Source of the DNA: Trogon surrucura
Lineage: Eukaryota; Chordata; Aves; Trogoniformes; Trogonidae
Assembly: GCA_020746105.1 (NCBI GenBank)
Contig: CM036622.1
Span: 41,951,477 to 42,015,476, forward strand
Direction of reading: 5' to 3'
Length of the DNA stretch: 64,000 nucleotides
A program made the position numbers and the translations under genes. The notes beneath the pieces were generated by a model that made no database searches, was not told the origin of the DNA, and saw nothing but the letters and a program-made list of their open reading frames with translations. Numbering within the stretch: position 1 is the stretch's first letter; every line of letters begins with the position of its first letter. Shown here piece after piece: positions 25,201 to 38,100 of this stretch.

Positions 25201-28200
25201 ATATTGAAGAGTTGCTAGATAGATTATGGAAAACACACAGTCTCGTGAGACTTTTTTTAAGACATTCTCAGGGTTATTACAGGAGAATATCCTGTTCTCA
25301 CAGCATCTTAAATTTAGTTTGTTGTCTTCTCGTGTGATATTCAGAATAGTTACTATTTAATTATTGATAATTACAACACAACAGTATTTAAATGTGGCTG
25401 CAGTTCCACAGGTAATCTTTATATGCCTACATTCAGGGAGGAAAACATTTGTATTATGATGAGTCACAGGAACTGATTTAAAATGCTGTATGTAAACATC
25501 TGCACGACATCGATCTGCAGTCCGAAATTCTCGGCGTTAACTGCAGCTGCTGACTGAAGTCTACAAGGTTTAATCCGACTGTTGTTTCCCTGTGCTGACA
25601 GGCAGGGAACAGTGTGCTTGCTCCTGTCTCTTCTTGCCTGGCAGTGACTGTGCCTGGATCACTGCAGCAGAAAAGCTGAGGCCCCTGCGTAGCACACCTG
25701 CAGCTGTGCCACCTTGCTTTCTTTATCAAACACATCCGATGCTGCCTTAGGGTTGCACAAAACCTCTTTGCTTTTGCACCCTTGTATTTTGGCATTGTTT
25801 CCCCAAGGAATTTGCTTGCAGCAAGAGTTTTCTGCAGCAATGGGAAAAGCTCTGCTTTCCTCCTGACATGCATCCCCAACTCCGGTGTTCTGTTTCCATG
25901 ACTGGGTGCTCAAACCTCCTCTATTATGTCCATTAGCAGCAGCTCTGGGATAGAGCAGCTGAAGGCACCAAGGGGTTAAAAAGTGCAGCTATGTCACTGT
26001 ATGTGGTACATATTTGGGGAAACAATGACAGCAGCTGAGATGCTGCCTCTCTTTAGTACCAGGTAGCAGGTCCAAGGGTGAAGATGCTTTTTCCTCCCTT
26101 CTGCCAGAGCATGCTGGCTCCAGCTGCTGCAGCCAGTGTTCCTCTGGTCGAGCCTCATGAGTGGTAAGTTCAGCCATTAGTGAAAATGTGACTAAGACAA
26201 CCATCAAAACAATCTCACATGAGGACACAGCAAGCTCGGTGGTCTCTCTTGCAGGCAGGATAGTCATGCTGGGATTTTATGCTGGTGGATGGAGGGAGAT
26301 CTATCCTCTAAAAATGCCTGGGGTACCCGTGTATGCTGGCTCATGCCTCAGTAAACGTGGGGTTTTTTTTTCAGAGAACCCCAGCGACCTCCATGGATCT
26401 GCTGCTTTGGGGACTGGCTGACGAGGATTAATTGATTCATCTTGGTCCACCAGCTTTCTCAGCTGGTTACCACTCCCCAGGAAACCTTTTTTTCCTCAGT
26501 CAGTCCAGACTAACTATAAGCCTTTAAGAATGGCACATCCAAAAAGGAGGTGCCTGCTGAGTGAGTTATTAGTCATCCTTATCTGGGAGGGAAGTGACGG
26601 CTGCTCTAACAGCTTCTTTATCTCTGCAGCACCATGTTCTCCAGGGAGGGGGCTGTGGGGACACTCTGTGGTGGGAGCTGCCATCCACCTTCCTTCAAGG
26701 AGAGTAAAGGGCAGAATGGTTTGTTTCTAAAGCACTAGCAGTTCTATGCTCTCCAAATCATTACTTTGTTTTGAAAAGCAATTTATTTTTAACAAGTTAT
26801 GGCTAATAAGCCCCCTCTATTTTTCTAATGATGTCTGACACAGATTTATCTATTTTTTTTTTGGCAAATAGATGGAGCTCACTGTTTCTCCTGACAGATG
26901 ATGCATCTCTGTGTCTGAGAGAGCTTTGCAGCAGGTTCCGAATGTCTGGCAAGAGATACCTTCACTCTGCAAAAGTGTGGTCCTCTGTGAGCCTGACAGA
27001 GCGCAGAACACATTTTGAAGAACGTCATGGTCAATTTCACTTTGGTAGCTGCCTTTTGTCCTCTGAAGCACTTCTCAGGTTTTAATACAACTTTCCAAAT
27101 ACATTCTTTCCAAACTTGACTGTTGTGGCTCCTTCTCTGTGGTGATGAAGAAGTCTCCAGAAAGCGTATTGAAGATGTTATGTACTACACAAGTGTACAA
27201 TCCACTATTGAGAAATGGTTAGGGCTGTACCAAACCAACCTTGTCAGAAGAGTTGTCCTGAATGGGAATGTGAGAGCATCACTATGTGTCTTCTCTCTTT
27301 AATCTTCATATATCTACAGAAATAACAAAACAGCCTTGCTCCAGACCTCTCCTAGCAAAAAGTATATCGCCATTCTGTATTTCAGTGTAGCTGGTAGATC
27401 TCTTCAATCAAAGTTTTGAGTTTGTTCTGTGGTTCATGGGTTCCTTTCACTGGCACTTCTTATCAATTAGCAAAATACTTGTCCTCCAGAAAAACTGATA
27501 GCGATCTGCCTGTCCAAAGTAACTGAATTGCTGGCAAATTGTCCACCCTACACCTCCTTTGCATAATGCACTCTGCTACTGTTCCTGTTTGATACGGCAG
27601 TATTGTCTAGGGAATGACATTTGGCTTTTGCCTTGGCAGGTGTTTGACAGTATCTCACCACTGTTCCCATTATTTCCCCATCACAAGTTTTATCCGTAAT
27701 GAGGCTGAGAATAGGGGCTGCTTTGCCCTTTCCACAGAGATTGTCACAAATATACTTACCCCCAGCTTCTTGGAAGGACCCATCAGCACCCAGTCTACGT
27801 GGCTGTCACTGATTAGTCTCTCTAGAACAACAGGACTCTAGTCACCAGCAGAGTCCTCTGGTGCAGCAGGAAGATGTGTCTCGGCAAAGACCTGGCTTCT
27901 GCAGGCTGAAGAGCTGCTCTGTTATTTTCATCAGCTGTGTTATCCACGTAGGCGTTAAGGGCTCAGGTTTTGCTCCCTATCTGTGATCTTCAGTCCTGTT
28001 AGTTAGGACACTTGAGTGACAAAAGGGTCCACCTCCTAGGCTGATAATATGTTGGGGTTTGGTTTCGTTTTGTTTTTTTTTCATGAAGCATATTTGCATA
28101 TCGAATACATAGTATTACTTGCAAAAATAAAAATATTTTTTTAATTTAATATCTGTCTTGATTGTAAAGCATTCCAGGAAATTTCTGTATCAAAAGTAAT

Positions 28201-28373
28201 TACAATGTCTGTGGGCACACAGAGGAGGTGATGTTATTGTCAGGGGCTGAGATTATCAGATTCTTAAGAGTGTCATTCTGTATATTCATTTTCCAGTGAA
28301 AAAAAAAAACTGAGAAAAAATGCACTGAAACCTTTCAGAAATCACCATGTTTACTCCAGTCCCATCAAGCCCC
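22264..28373. other. Intergenic DNA, no gene recognised
   Basis: Open frames reach about 130 codons (25,478-25,879, minus strand), with no recognised domain. A short TGCC tandem run lies near 24,450-24,480. No clear transposon was identified. Confidence 0.6.
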
Positions 28374-28864
28374 TCACTACAAGAAAGGCATTGATGTACT
28401 GGAACATGTTGAAAGAAGAATATCAAAGCTGGTGAAGGGTCTTGAGAACAAGTCATATGAGGAGCAGCTGAGAACACTGGGGCTGTTTAGTCTAGAGAAA
28501 AGGAGGCTGAGGGGAGACCTTATTGCTCTCTACAACTACCTGAAAGGAGGTTGTAGTGAGGTGGGGGTTGGTCTCTTCTCCCAAGAAACAAGCGATAGGA
28601 CAAGAGGAAATGGCCTCAAGTTGCACCAGAGGAGGTTTAGTTTGTATATTAAGAAAAGTTTCTTCACAGAAAAGCTTGTCAAGTGTTGGTGGCGCAGGCT
28701 GCCCAGGACACTGGTTTAGTCACTATCCCTGGAGGTATTTAAAAGATGTGTAGATGTGGTGCTTAGGGAGATCGTTTAGTGGTGGACTTGGCAGTGCTAG
28801 ATTAATGGTCGAACTTAAGAATCTTAAATTCTTTTGCAACCTAAATAATTTTACGAGTCTATGA
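28374..28864 (+). mobile_element. CR1 LINE 3' fragment
   Basis: The text starts in the RT C-terminal region (tacaagaaaggcattgatgt) and includes an open stretch at 28,432-28,719 ([20 protein letters not shown], then [19 protein letters not shown]). It ends in a degraded 3' tail near acgagtctatg. The reading frame breaks after about 95 codons. The text is closest to the copy at 41.5 kb, so both probably belong to one older subfamily. Confidence 0.92.
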
Positions 28865-29773
28865 AAAGTCTTCTAATTCAGAATACACTAACTGCTTAAG
28901 TATTGTGCTACAGAGATTAAAATTTTCTATACGTTACAAAAAGTTGCGAATAACTGAAGACGTAAGAAATTTTGCTTGCCCATGTGCTTCTGGTTAAAGT
29001 TGTATATGAAAGGGCTCACAGCTTCCGTTATGATTTATAAAGTAAAACAAAAAGTCTAATGGAAAATATATATTGATTTTGCTCAGAATTTAGTTAGGTT
29101 AAGAAGTTGCTGAAACAGTACCTTTTAATTTACATATATCTAATTTAGAGAGATTTCTCTTTGAATGATAGACCAGGTAAGTGTCATCAGAGCAACAGAT
29201 AGCCAGGTCTCCTGGCTGATAGAATAATGCTTGTCAAAGAAATGACATGGACAGCAGGTTGCAGTAGTCTCTCCATCAACAAAATGCCTCGTGCCAGTGC
29301 TGTAGGTGTCTGACTGAAGTCCCAGCCGAATGAGGACAGTTACATAATAATAACTCCACTCTGTGTCAGTGGTAATGCTAATGTATGCAAATGCTGCTAT
29401 AATGAATCCAATTAGACTTCTCTGCATACAGAAATATTCTAAACTACCTGGATCTGATCTCATGATAAAGGAAGGGGACTTTAGCCTTGGGGACGTCACC
29501 CCTGTCTCTGCTGCTGGAGCTTTTCTGCACGGGGCTGGGGTGCTGGTACGCTGCCAGACTCTCAGCTCCTGCAAAATCCTGGCTGCTGCTGCTGCTGCTA
29601 CTGCCTGGGAAAGAGAGATGCTGCGGCTGAGGGAACTCCAAGATAGCCCTTGCCCACTTCACCAGCTGCAGTGGGTTCAGAGGTACCATTGATCAAAGCC
29701 AACAGAGAAACAAAGACTTGTAGAGTGCGAGCACCTCCTTTATATTTTCGAGAGCTCACATTAATTTTTGATA
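28865..29773. other. Intergenic DNA, no gene recognised
   Basis: A minus-strand frame at 29,140-29,574 (144 codons) contains one hydrophobic stretch (GFIIAAFAYISI) but no recognised family. A short CTG run lies near 29,582-29,600. Confidence 0.5.
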
Positions 29774-29965
29774 CAGAACCATAAAACAGCCCAGGTTAGA
29801 AGGGACCTTTTGAGATCGTGTAGCCTTTTGTGAAAAGCGAACCTATTTAGAACCCTGGGATTGGCCCATCTTGAAAACCTCCAGTGATGGGGATGTTACC
29901 ACATCCTTGAGAAGGTTGTTCCAGTGAATGGTTGTTCTCACTTGTAAAAAAAAAAAAAAAGTCTT
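29774..29965 (-). mobile_element. Old CR1 3' fragment
   Basis: The plus strand reads cagaaccataaaacagcccaggttagaagggacctttt, the reverse complement of a decayed CR1 3' end. Text matching the end of the RT domain follows (ccacatccttgagaaggttgttccagtg), then a poly-A run. Divergence is high. Confidence 0.8.
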
Positions 29966-31290
29966 CTATCAAGATTTAGTTATTGCTTTCTCTTGGGACA
30001 GGTAATCAGTGCATAACAAATCTCTGTCACTCTTTTTGAGTATTTTCAGCGTATTTCCTGAGCACAATAGTGAACAGACTCTGCTGTGCCAGGAGGCTGG
30101 AGGGGAAGCTGCTAGCTCCGTAATCATGAATGAGACACTTCCAGACATCATGAAAGAGGGGGTGTCATTTATTAAAGAAATTTTACTTTAGGGCCTCCTG
30201 AATATTCATGATGTGCTGGTTCCTGCTGATCAATGTTTCTGTTGTCTTGTTTAATCAGCTGATCTTATGAAGAGTTTTAATCAGCTCCCACATAACCAGA
30301 AACTAACCCCACTTCAAGTGAAGGAAATATGACTGTCAGCAGCTGATGGGACGCCCAGCTGCACATTGGGCCTGGAAGCTGGATGCTTGGGGTGGTATGT
30401 AGGCAGATTCCAGGAGAAGGAAAGAAGACTCATCTGTCATAGTTCTACTTTGTATAACACCCTCATGTAACCTAACCAAACTGGTTTCTAATCAAGCTAG
30501 ACGATAAGACAGATAATGCCAGCATGACAGGAGCTGTTGATCAAGAGCTATTATCTTGGGAAAGCTATTATCTTGGGAAAGGCATTGTCTTGGGAAAGCC
30601 AAAAAAAAAAAATGGGCAAAAAGCATGGGAGGACATTGTCGTGAGCAGCGACTTTGGAGAAGGCAGTGGCACCATGAGCACAGCAACATGCAGTTGGCCA
30701 GAGAGGTCTCCAGTGCTAATGGCTGGGGAAAACCTCTTGCTTGGATTTTTAGAGGGTAGATGCTTCACGGACCAGAATCAGGATAGGTAAAATTCATTTA
30801 TCTGTATTTATACCACTGGCCCTGATCCCCAGGGAACAGATTGAGTCAAGATCACTAGATTTTCTGTGTAATATGTTTGTGTTCATTTTTGTTTGTCTCA
30901 CTAGATCTGGATTCACCCAGTTCATATACTGAAGTTTTTCCCTGCAATGACAAGGACCACAGCTGTAAGGACTATGACTGTCAGTCTGCTCAAGATTCGG
31001 TGAACCTGTGGTCACTGCTGCAGAGAGACGGGACATACAAACACAGCTGCCTTGGCAAGGCAGCCAGCTCGGATGTGGCTGTGACCATGCCATGACATGC
31101 AACTGCAGACAGGCCAAAGCAGTTATGGGGGAAGTAGCTTAATGCAGCATGCACACATTTAGATGGGCACTACAGCAGGCTTCATGACAAGCTCCTGCTG
31201 CTTGTCCTCCCAACACAGACATCAGAATTCTTCTGAGCTAATAAATTCCACTTGAGAGACCTGTTAGTTTCCTTGCTCAAATAGATACAG
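29966..31290. other. Intergenic DNA with a short tandem repeat
   Basis: No gene or transposon was recognised. A triple 17-base repeat lies at 30,547-30,597 and is listed separately. Confidence 0.6.
30547..30597. repeat. Three tandem copies of a 17-bp unit
   Basis: The unit gctattatcttgggaaa occurs twice exactly, then as ggcattgtcttgggaaa. A run of A residues follows at 30,601. Confidence 0.9.
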
Positions 31291-31295
31291 TTTAG

Positions 31296-31373
31296 TTGAG
31301 GATTTGACAGTGTTAGGTTAATGGTTGGACTCAGTGATCTTAAATGTCTTTTCCAATCTAGGTGATTCTGTAA
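31296..31373 (+). mobile_element. Very short CR1 3' tail
   Basis: ggttaatggttggactcagtgatcttaaatgtcttttccaatctaggtgattctgtaa is a CR1 3' end in plus orientation. About 78 bases remain. Confidence 0.85.
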
Positions 31374-31736
31374 TAAATGGGATCAAGACACCCAGGCCCC
31401 AGCTGCACTGTTGCAAGCTGCACTGAGCTGCTGGAAAGGCTTGTTGAGACCTCCAAAGGTGCAGGGATTCCTGCAGTACTTCCCAGGGCATGCTGGAGTA
31501 ATGACCTTGCACCCCCCCAGAGGCTTGAACACCGTCAAGTGGTCCTCTCTAAGGGTCCTGCATAGATTGACCTGATGACTGCATTTTGTAATGAAATTCG
31601 TCTTTCTTGCTGCAGCAGGGCAGCTCCAGCCTGATGTCTATTTGACCTGGCTTCAAGTTTGCAGGGGACAATCTCTCCACCTCACACATTTCATGGCACA
31701 TCCATTCCTAGAGCTCCAACAAAGAATTGATTTAAA
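31374..31736. other. Spacer between two CR1 fragments
   Basis: No gene or repeat family was recognised. Confidence 0.5.
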
Positions 31737-32198
31737 GAGTCCAGTACAGAGCCACAAAGATAATTAAAGGAGGATGATTAAAGCCTTATGAGGAAAGGCT
31801 GAAGGAGCTGCGTCTCTGTAGTTTGGAGAAGAGGAGACTGAAGGGTGACCTCATTAATGTTTATAAATATGAAAAAGGTGAGTGTCAGGAGGATGGAGCC
31901 AGGCTCTTCTCAGTGATGTCCAGTGGGGACAAGGGGCAACAGATGCAAGCTGGAGCATAGGAGGTTCCACAAAAACATTAGGAAAAACTCTTTCATTTTG
32001 AGGGTGACAGAGCACTGGCACAGGCTGCCCAGGGAGGTTGTGGAGTCTCCTTCTCTGGAGACATTCAAAATCCAACTGGATGTGTTCCTGTGTGATCCTG
32101 CTCTAGGTGATCCTGCTCTGGCAGGGGGGTTGGACTAGATGATCTTTCGAGGTCCCTTCCAACCCCTGACATTCTGTGATTCTGTGATTCTGTGATAC
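31737..32198 (+). mobile_element. CR1 LINE 3' fragment ending in three ATTCTGTG units
   Basis: It begins in the RT C-terminal domain (ccagtacagagccacaaagataatt) and runs to ggtcccttccaacccctgac followed by attctgtg three times. An open stretch at 31,923-32,138 keeps [17 protein letters not shown]. Frameshifts separate the coding blocks. The internal doublet gtgatcctgctctaggtgatcctgctctgg is seen in many neoavian CR1 tails. Confidence 0.95.
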
Positions 32199-35100
32199 TG
32201 AGTGGTTTAGTTTGTCTTCATGGGGTCAATGGAAACACATACCTGGCTACCAAGTACCAGCTGAGGAGGTGAAGGAGCCTCTTTCCATCATCTTTAGTGT
32301 CAAATGCTCCTTCCAGGGCTGATTTCCCTACCAGCTGCTGGTGACAGCACTGGTCACCATTAGCCCTACTCACCCACCGACACGGGCACCTGTGCTGCTG
32401 ATTGCTCTAGAGCCATGTCTTCCTAGGACCAAACTCCATCTGCTTCCCTTACTTCAGTCTGACACAGGATTTGTTCTGCAGATTTCTTTATGTGGTGTGG
32501 ACGGAAAGCTGATCAGCCTCAAGATGCAGCTAGCGATCTTCCTTTATACAGTTCAGTTGCTTCCCTATACATTGCAGCATACATTTTTTTATTAGTCTTC
32601 CTGTTCCCAAGATACATTTTTCTAGTGATTTAACTGTATTATCCATATGCCAAGCCAGTGTTGTGGGATCTCGTCATTTGCAGCTGTTGATCTGTAAACC
32701 TGAGCTGAAAGGAAGCAAGTCTAAGAATGCACATCACAGAAATGATGTGCTTACTGTTGTGGATGAAACACGTGATTTGAACATGTGAAAGAAAAGGTAG
32801 GAAAAGGACAATGCGATATTGCTAAGGCAAAAGAGTTTCTATAAAGCTTCAGTACTAAATTTCTGATAATAGGTACAGGAGTGGGAATTATAGCTGAAAG
32901 CTCTGAGCCCTGCCTTAAAGATGACTCACTGATAAGGGAGCCACTTCTCTGGCAGGGGAGAAATCTTACCTGAACTTACCCGAGCTAAGGAAGCTCCCAA
33001 GCCATCTGTAGATAGGAATCTTTCCTTGAACATGAGCTCAGATATGGGATGAGTTGTTCTTCCTTTAACAGCTTATCTCTAATAGGAAATTATCTCTGTC
33101 TTTTTAAGAGCAGCAGATACACCTCCTTGCTGTTTGCAGCCCAGCTTCCTTCTGTTAATCCAGGGGACAGGATGTCACGGCTTATTGCTCACGTCTGACA
33201 CTCTTTTGCCTCTAATGCTTTCCTGTTACTTTATTTTCTATTGACCTAAATTAGCATGATTGAAATGAGGCTGAGGCTTGTGGTAACATTCAGTCATATT
33301 CTTCTACCTCTTGCTTTAAACTACTTCTAGATTAGTTTACACAATTTGACATACCACGTCTCACAATAATATTGAATATTGAAATATATTGAATAATTAA
33401 GATTACTCAAGAAGTTTATACAACAATGTGTGCAGTTCACGCTGCATGTCTTAATACCACAAGTACCTATTTGCTGGTTTGCGTGTCCTGCTCAAGACAG
33501 TACCATGGTTGTCTTGCCTCAACCTTTGTCAGTTCTTTGAGGGATCACAGACAGGCATAACATTTAATGACTTACACGTCACACACTCAAGCACACCACT
33601 GCTTCAGATGTACAAATACAATAATAGTACTTCACAGATCTAGGGATTTGGGGCATCACTTTAGGCTATCCTGTAACCCTTGGTTAATGTCACCAGATGT
33701 TTGAAGTCTTCACAGCAGGGGACACTAACAAGCTTTTTTCACCTGGCCACCATCTCTACTGCAGAAGGTTTCTATTTGAGAAGGAGGCACATAGGCTTTA
33801 GCAAATCTTGAACTTTGTCTTTTGTCGTTAGTGTCGGTATCTACTCCCCAGAAGAACTGGAAAGACAGTGGCAAGAAAGGTAGATTAGCCTCACAAAATG
33901 AAGTTTGCAATTTAATATGTAGTTGCTATTGCATAGTGAGAGTTTGTAATAGAAGTCTTAAACTGGAATTTATAAATTGCTGATAGACATTTTTCCAAAA
34001 TGGTCACTATTCCACTTACTATCAATTTGCCAGTCTAAATGACTGACCAAGGTACACGGAGAGTTAGTATAAAAATCAATCTTATATCTCTTTTATCAGG
34101 CTTGGCTATACAATTCTGTCAATTTTCCACAGAAAATCAATGGCAATAATAGCCGTCTTATTAGCAGCTGTCACAGCATCACTAATACAGCTTTTTTTAT
34201 GGGGCCAAAACATTGGCTTGCCTGTTTTTTTCCTTTCACAGCGACTGTCTAGGGATGGAGAAATATCAGAGATGAGCTAAATTTTTCAAATTACATTTGG
34301 AAGATTTCTTCAAACAAACTCCCAGCCCGCTTTATGAGGACCTGAGCTAATCCTCCAGGGCCCAGTTCTGCAGCTCAGCACCTGTTATCCCGCAAAAGAA
34401 ATTTTCTATCTAGAGTCTGGCATTGCAATTGTCTCAGGCTTCTTCAAGGAAATTGATGATAAAATTAAGTACATTAATTTTCCTATTTCATCTATTAAAT
34501 ATACACTCAACCCCTTTAGCTAGCTTGTAATAAACCAGAAAAGACCCAGCCAAGCCTTTATTCTCTCTTCCCAGCTGGGTTGGGCAGGGAAGCATTTGGT
34601 ATGACTGTGTACCCTGAACTTTTCAGTTGTTCTCATTCCTTGAAGGGGGATTGACTCCCCTGGGACCTCGGTGCTGCAGGGACACCCTGTCCTGCCGCTG
34701 ACCTCCCTCAGTATCTCACTTTCCCTAGTCCATGGTGTTCATCCTTGAAGAAGCTTGCTATGTAGAAACAGTTTAACCATGCGGTGGCTGCCTCACCTCG
34801 GTATCTGCTCTCACTGTCAGCAGCTGCCATCAAGGCAGAAATTAGCTTAGTTATAGTGGTGGGGGCTGCTGTGTGCAGGACTTATCTGCCATGGCTTTAC
34901 TTGCCATCGCTTCATGGACCTGACCTGGACCTTAAAACTGCTCTGACTCTGAGAGCTGAGAGATTTTATTTGGAGATGAGGAAATAACAAAACCAAATAG
35001 CTAAGAAAGAAACTATCTCCTGGGAAGAAATGTTATCAATTAAATTCTGATTTAAAAATGAAATAAAATAAAAGTTAAAATTGTTTTAAAAAGGCTTCTT

Positions 35101-38100
35101 TTCACAATGATAGTGCAGTTTTTAACTTGGGTGATTTAAAGGCTCTCCAGAAGGTTGCACTGGGGCTGCTAAAAGGTGCCTTGATGAGTGGCTCTGTCAG
35201 GAGGGTCAGTTGAGTCCTCACAAAGAGCACCTTTACTTCTGAGTGTGACCAACACCCCTGGAAACAGGGGCTCAGTCCCCGCTTGCTCCTGAACAGCTGG
35301 TTAGAAAGGTCAATGTTGAAAGAGCTACAACAAAAAAAATCACAGATTAGTGTCTGTTTTTAAAAATGTTCCTACCTTTCCTAGACAGCAGAAAGCAGCA
35401 AGCACTTGGCCAAGCTCATCTAGCAAAGCAGCTTGAGAGGGGACCCGAGAGGGGAATTGTGCCTTACCACCTTGGTCTCATCCTTTCAAATGCCCCCTGC
35501 TTTCATAGGGCTGGAGACCTCAGACTACACTAAATATTTGAATTTCACTGACACAATGAACCACCATCTTAATTCCAAGCACTCAAATCTTTTTTCCTTT
35601 CTCTGTTCCTTTATGTGTAGGCAGCACCACACCAAAGGGTGGTTTTGATCGTGTTTATGTGACACCATTTGATCATTGGAAGTCTGTTTTGTATTTGTCA
35701 AGTAAAATGCCATTCTGCTCCAAGGGAAGAGCACCTTTTTTGCCATTTATCACCTTGCTTTTTTATAAATAGACTCTTTGTTAGTGCTAAATAGAATAGG
35801 ATCAGTGCAGGAGAAACATATACCCTCCCGAGAGATATATTTGAGATCCCTCTACACACGATCATAGGAAAACTCAGGAGTCTCTGTCCCAGTGCAGAGA
35901 TGTGCTGTTTGTGGATTTAATTTCCAAATGCTCCCACCTTGTGCTGCCTCTCAGCGATGCTGATGCTTCTCACCTCATTGTACTTGTGCAAACCGCTGTT
36001 AATAATTGCTACATTTTCACTTCATATTAGTGCATATCTGTGGTGACCAAAATACCTCCATGACTATTAGGCTGTGTTATATTTTCCCAACTGTGAGTCA
36101 AGGGCAGAGGTTTCAAGCTGACTCTAACTACTGATAAAGAAGGGCTCCCTGAGGTGCTGCCCTCTTTTCCCCACAGCTCACAAGCAGAAATGACACAAGC
36201 TGATGAGATTTCCTGGGAGAAAAAATGCAGGAACCCCTCATTTTCCTCTTTGCCAGCTCCTGCCCATAACTATTTTTCTAAGGGATTTGGACTCCGCAGA
36301 GGAGTCTTGGTGCGCGTGACTTTTGCAAGGGCCACAGGGCTGCAGGAGGCTGGAAGCCCCCAGGAGGGATTGCAGAGAAGCAAGGACCTCTGTGTGGCCG
36401 TCCCATGGCTGTAGTAGTCTCTTTGTTTCTGTGCAAGTGCTATGGGATGCCAGTGCTATGGGATGCTGGTTTTCCTAGTTTGTCCTTGGGAAGAAAAGAG
36501 ATAAGCCCAGCTTAGCTGGAGCAGGAAGAAAGGATAGGGCATTGTGAAGGGAAACTCACTGACTGCAATGTACAGAATAGGAGTAACCAGAGAAGGAACA
36601 TCATTATGGTTTACAGTTTACAGACCAGACAGTAATTTGAAAAACGTTCGTGTCTCCTTCAGTGCCAAGGTGCCAAACAAATGTGACATCCAGTCAAGAG
36701 TACAGGTGGTGAAAATAATTAGGAGAGCAAGACACACAGTTTTTGTAATCTTATTTAATAACAATAACAATCTCCATTTTATCCTAGGACCTCTGAGGCT
36801 AATCCTGCTATTTTACTTCTGAGAATTCTTGAGTGTGACTTTTAAAATCTCTTTGACTAATTCACTGCCTTCTATTTCGGGAAAACCTTGAGAGGTGCTG
36901 CTAATGAAGACAAATGAAGGAAAAGGAACTTGACCCCAGAGTATGAAATTTTGCTCATTAACTTGTGCTTCCAATTGGTTGATTGATATTATTTGGATGT
37001 AGATGGGGTAATTAATGACAGGAAGTAATGTAGCAGGGTCTGAGCTGTGCAGAATGCACTTCAGTAAATCTGCCTTTTATTATGTCTTGGTTTATTTATG
37101 TGCGCTATATTTGTTATGCCACTGCCTGATGTAGTTACCACCTTCATTCGGAATTTCCTTAACTTAATTGTTTTCTTTATTCTTTTATGCTATTTGGGGA
37201 GTTTTTCGTTTATGTTTCTGTATGTAATAGTTTCCTAATCTGTTTTTAGTAACATGAGGATGCATTTTCATGGCCATATGGAAAATTTCAGCATGTGAAA
37301 CATTTCTTACAATAGCAATTGCCATTGAAATGAACTATACTTCCTTCCTACTTCATTGGACAGGCTATTGGTATTGCCAGTAAATTAATGGTCACAAATC
37401 TCCTATGTACTCTCACTTAGATTATTTCTCTGTCCCAGGAGGAAATGAGCTAAATATGAAATTTTTTACATTTTTGGGGTGGGTGGAGGGTGAAAGGCTA
37501 TGTTAGAACTCTTTTTAAATGACACATCTTCCTGGGAAGGAAATTGTCCTATGGTTTGAGCCAAAAGGTTTTAAAACGGTAAAATACCACTGTGTTTTTT
37601 ATTTAGCTTCTTGATGTGTGAACAATATACATATCACCAAAGCAAAAGATGAGCTTAAAATATATGATGTGACCCCTGGAAAGACTCTGTAAATGTTTAT
37701 GCATGTGAATAATTTTACACAAACTTCCTGAGGTGGTAAGAGAACATGCCCAAGAAAAGTGATTGACCTGAATGTTCGTTTGAAGAGTCAAGCTGTTGCT
37801 AGGAGTATTTTTTACCGGGGTCTCTTGATGAACACTATGTTCTGTACATTTGTCTCTTCACCTGTCTTTTGCCACCCAAAAGCCTTTGAATCCTTTGACC
37901 TAAACCTGGTACTTACACTTGAGGTTGTACAATGAAACCTCTTACATAGTGAATGGCTCACAGAATAAAAACATTTGAACGAAAAATTATGTTCTTATAT
38001 GTAAGATGCAAAGCAGCAGACAAAAGAAAGTGCCAGGACAGATTAAGAAATTAAGAGTTAATGCCTGTGTAAATGGAGCTGGTATGGTCATAGGCATAGA

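Noticed and set aside
29140-29574. Minus-strand frame with a hydrophobic segment resembling a membrane protein
   Set aside because: There is only one hydrophobic stretch, the rest matches no known family, and no splice structure supports it.
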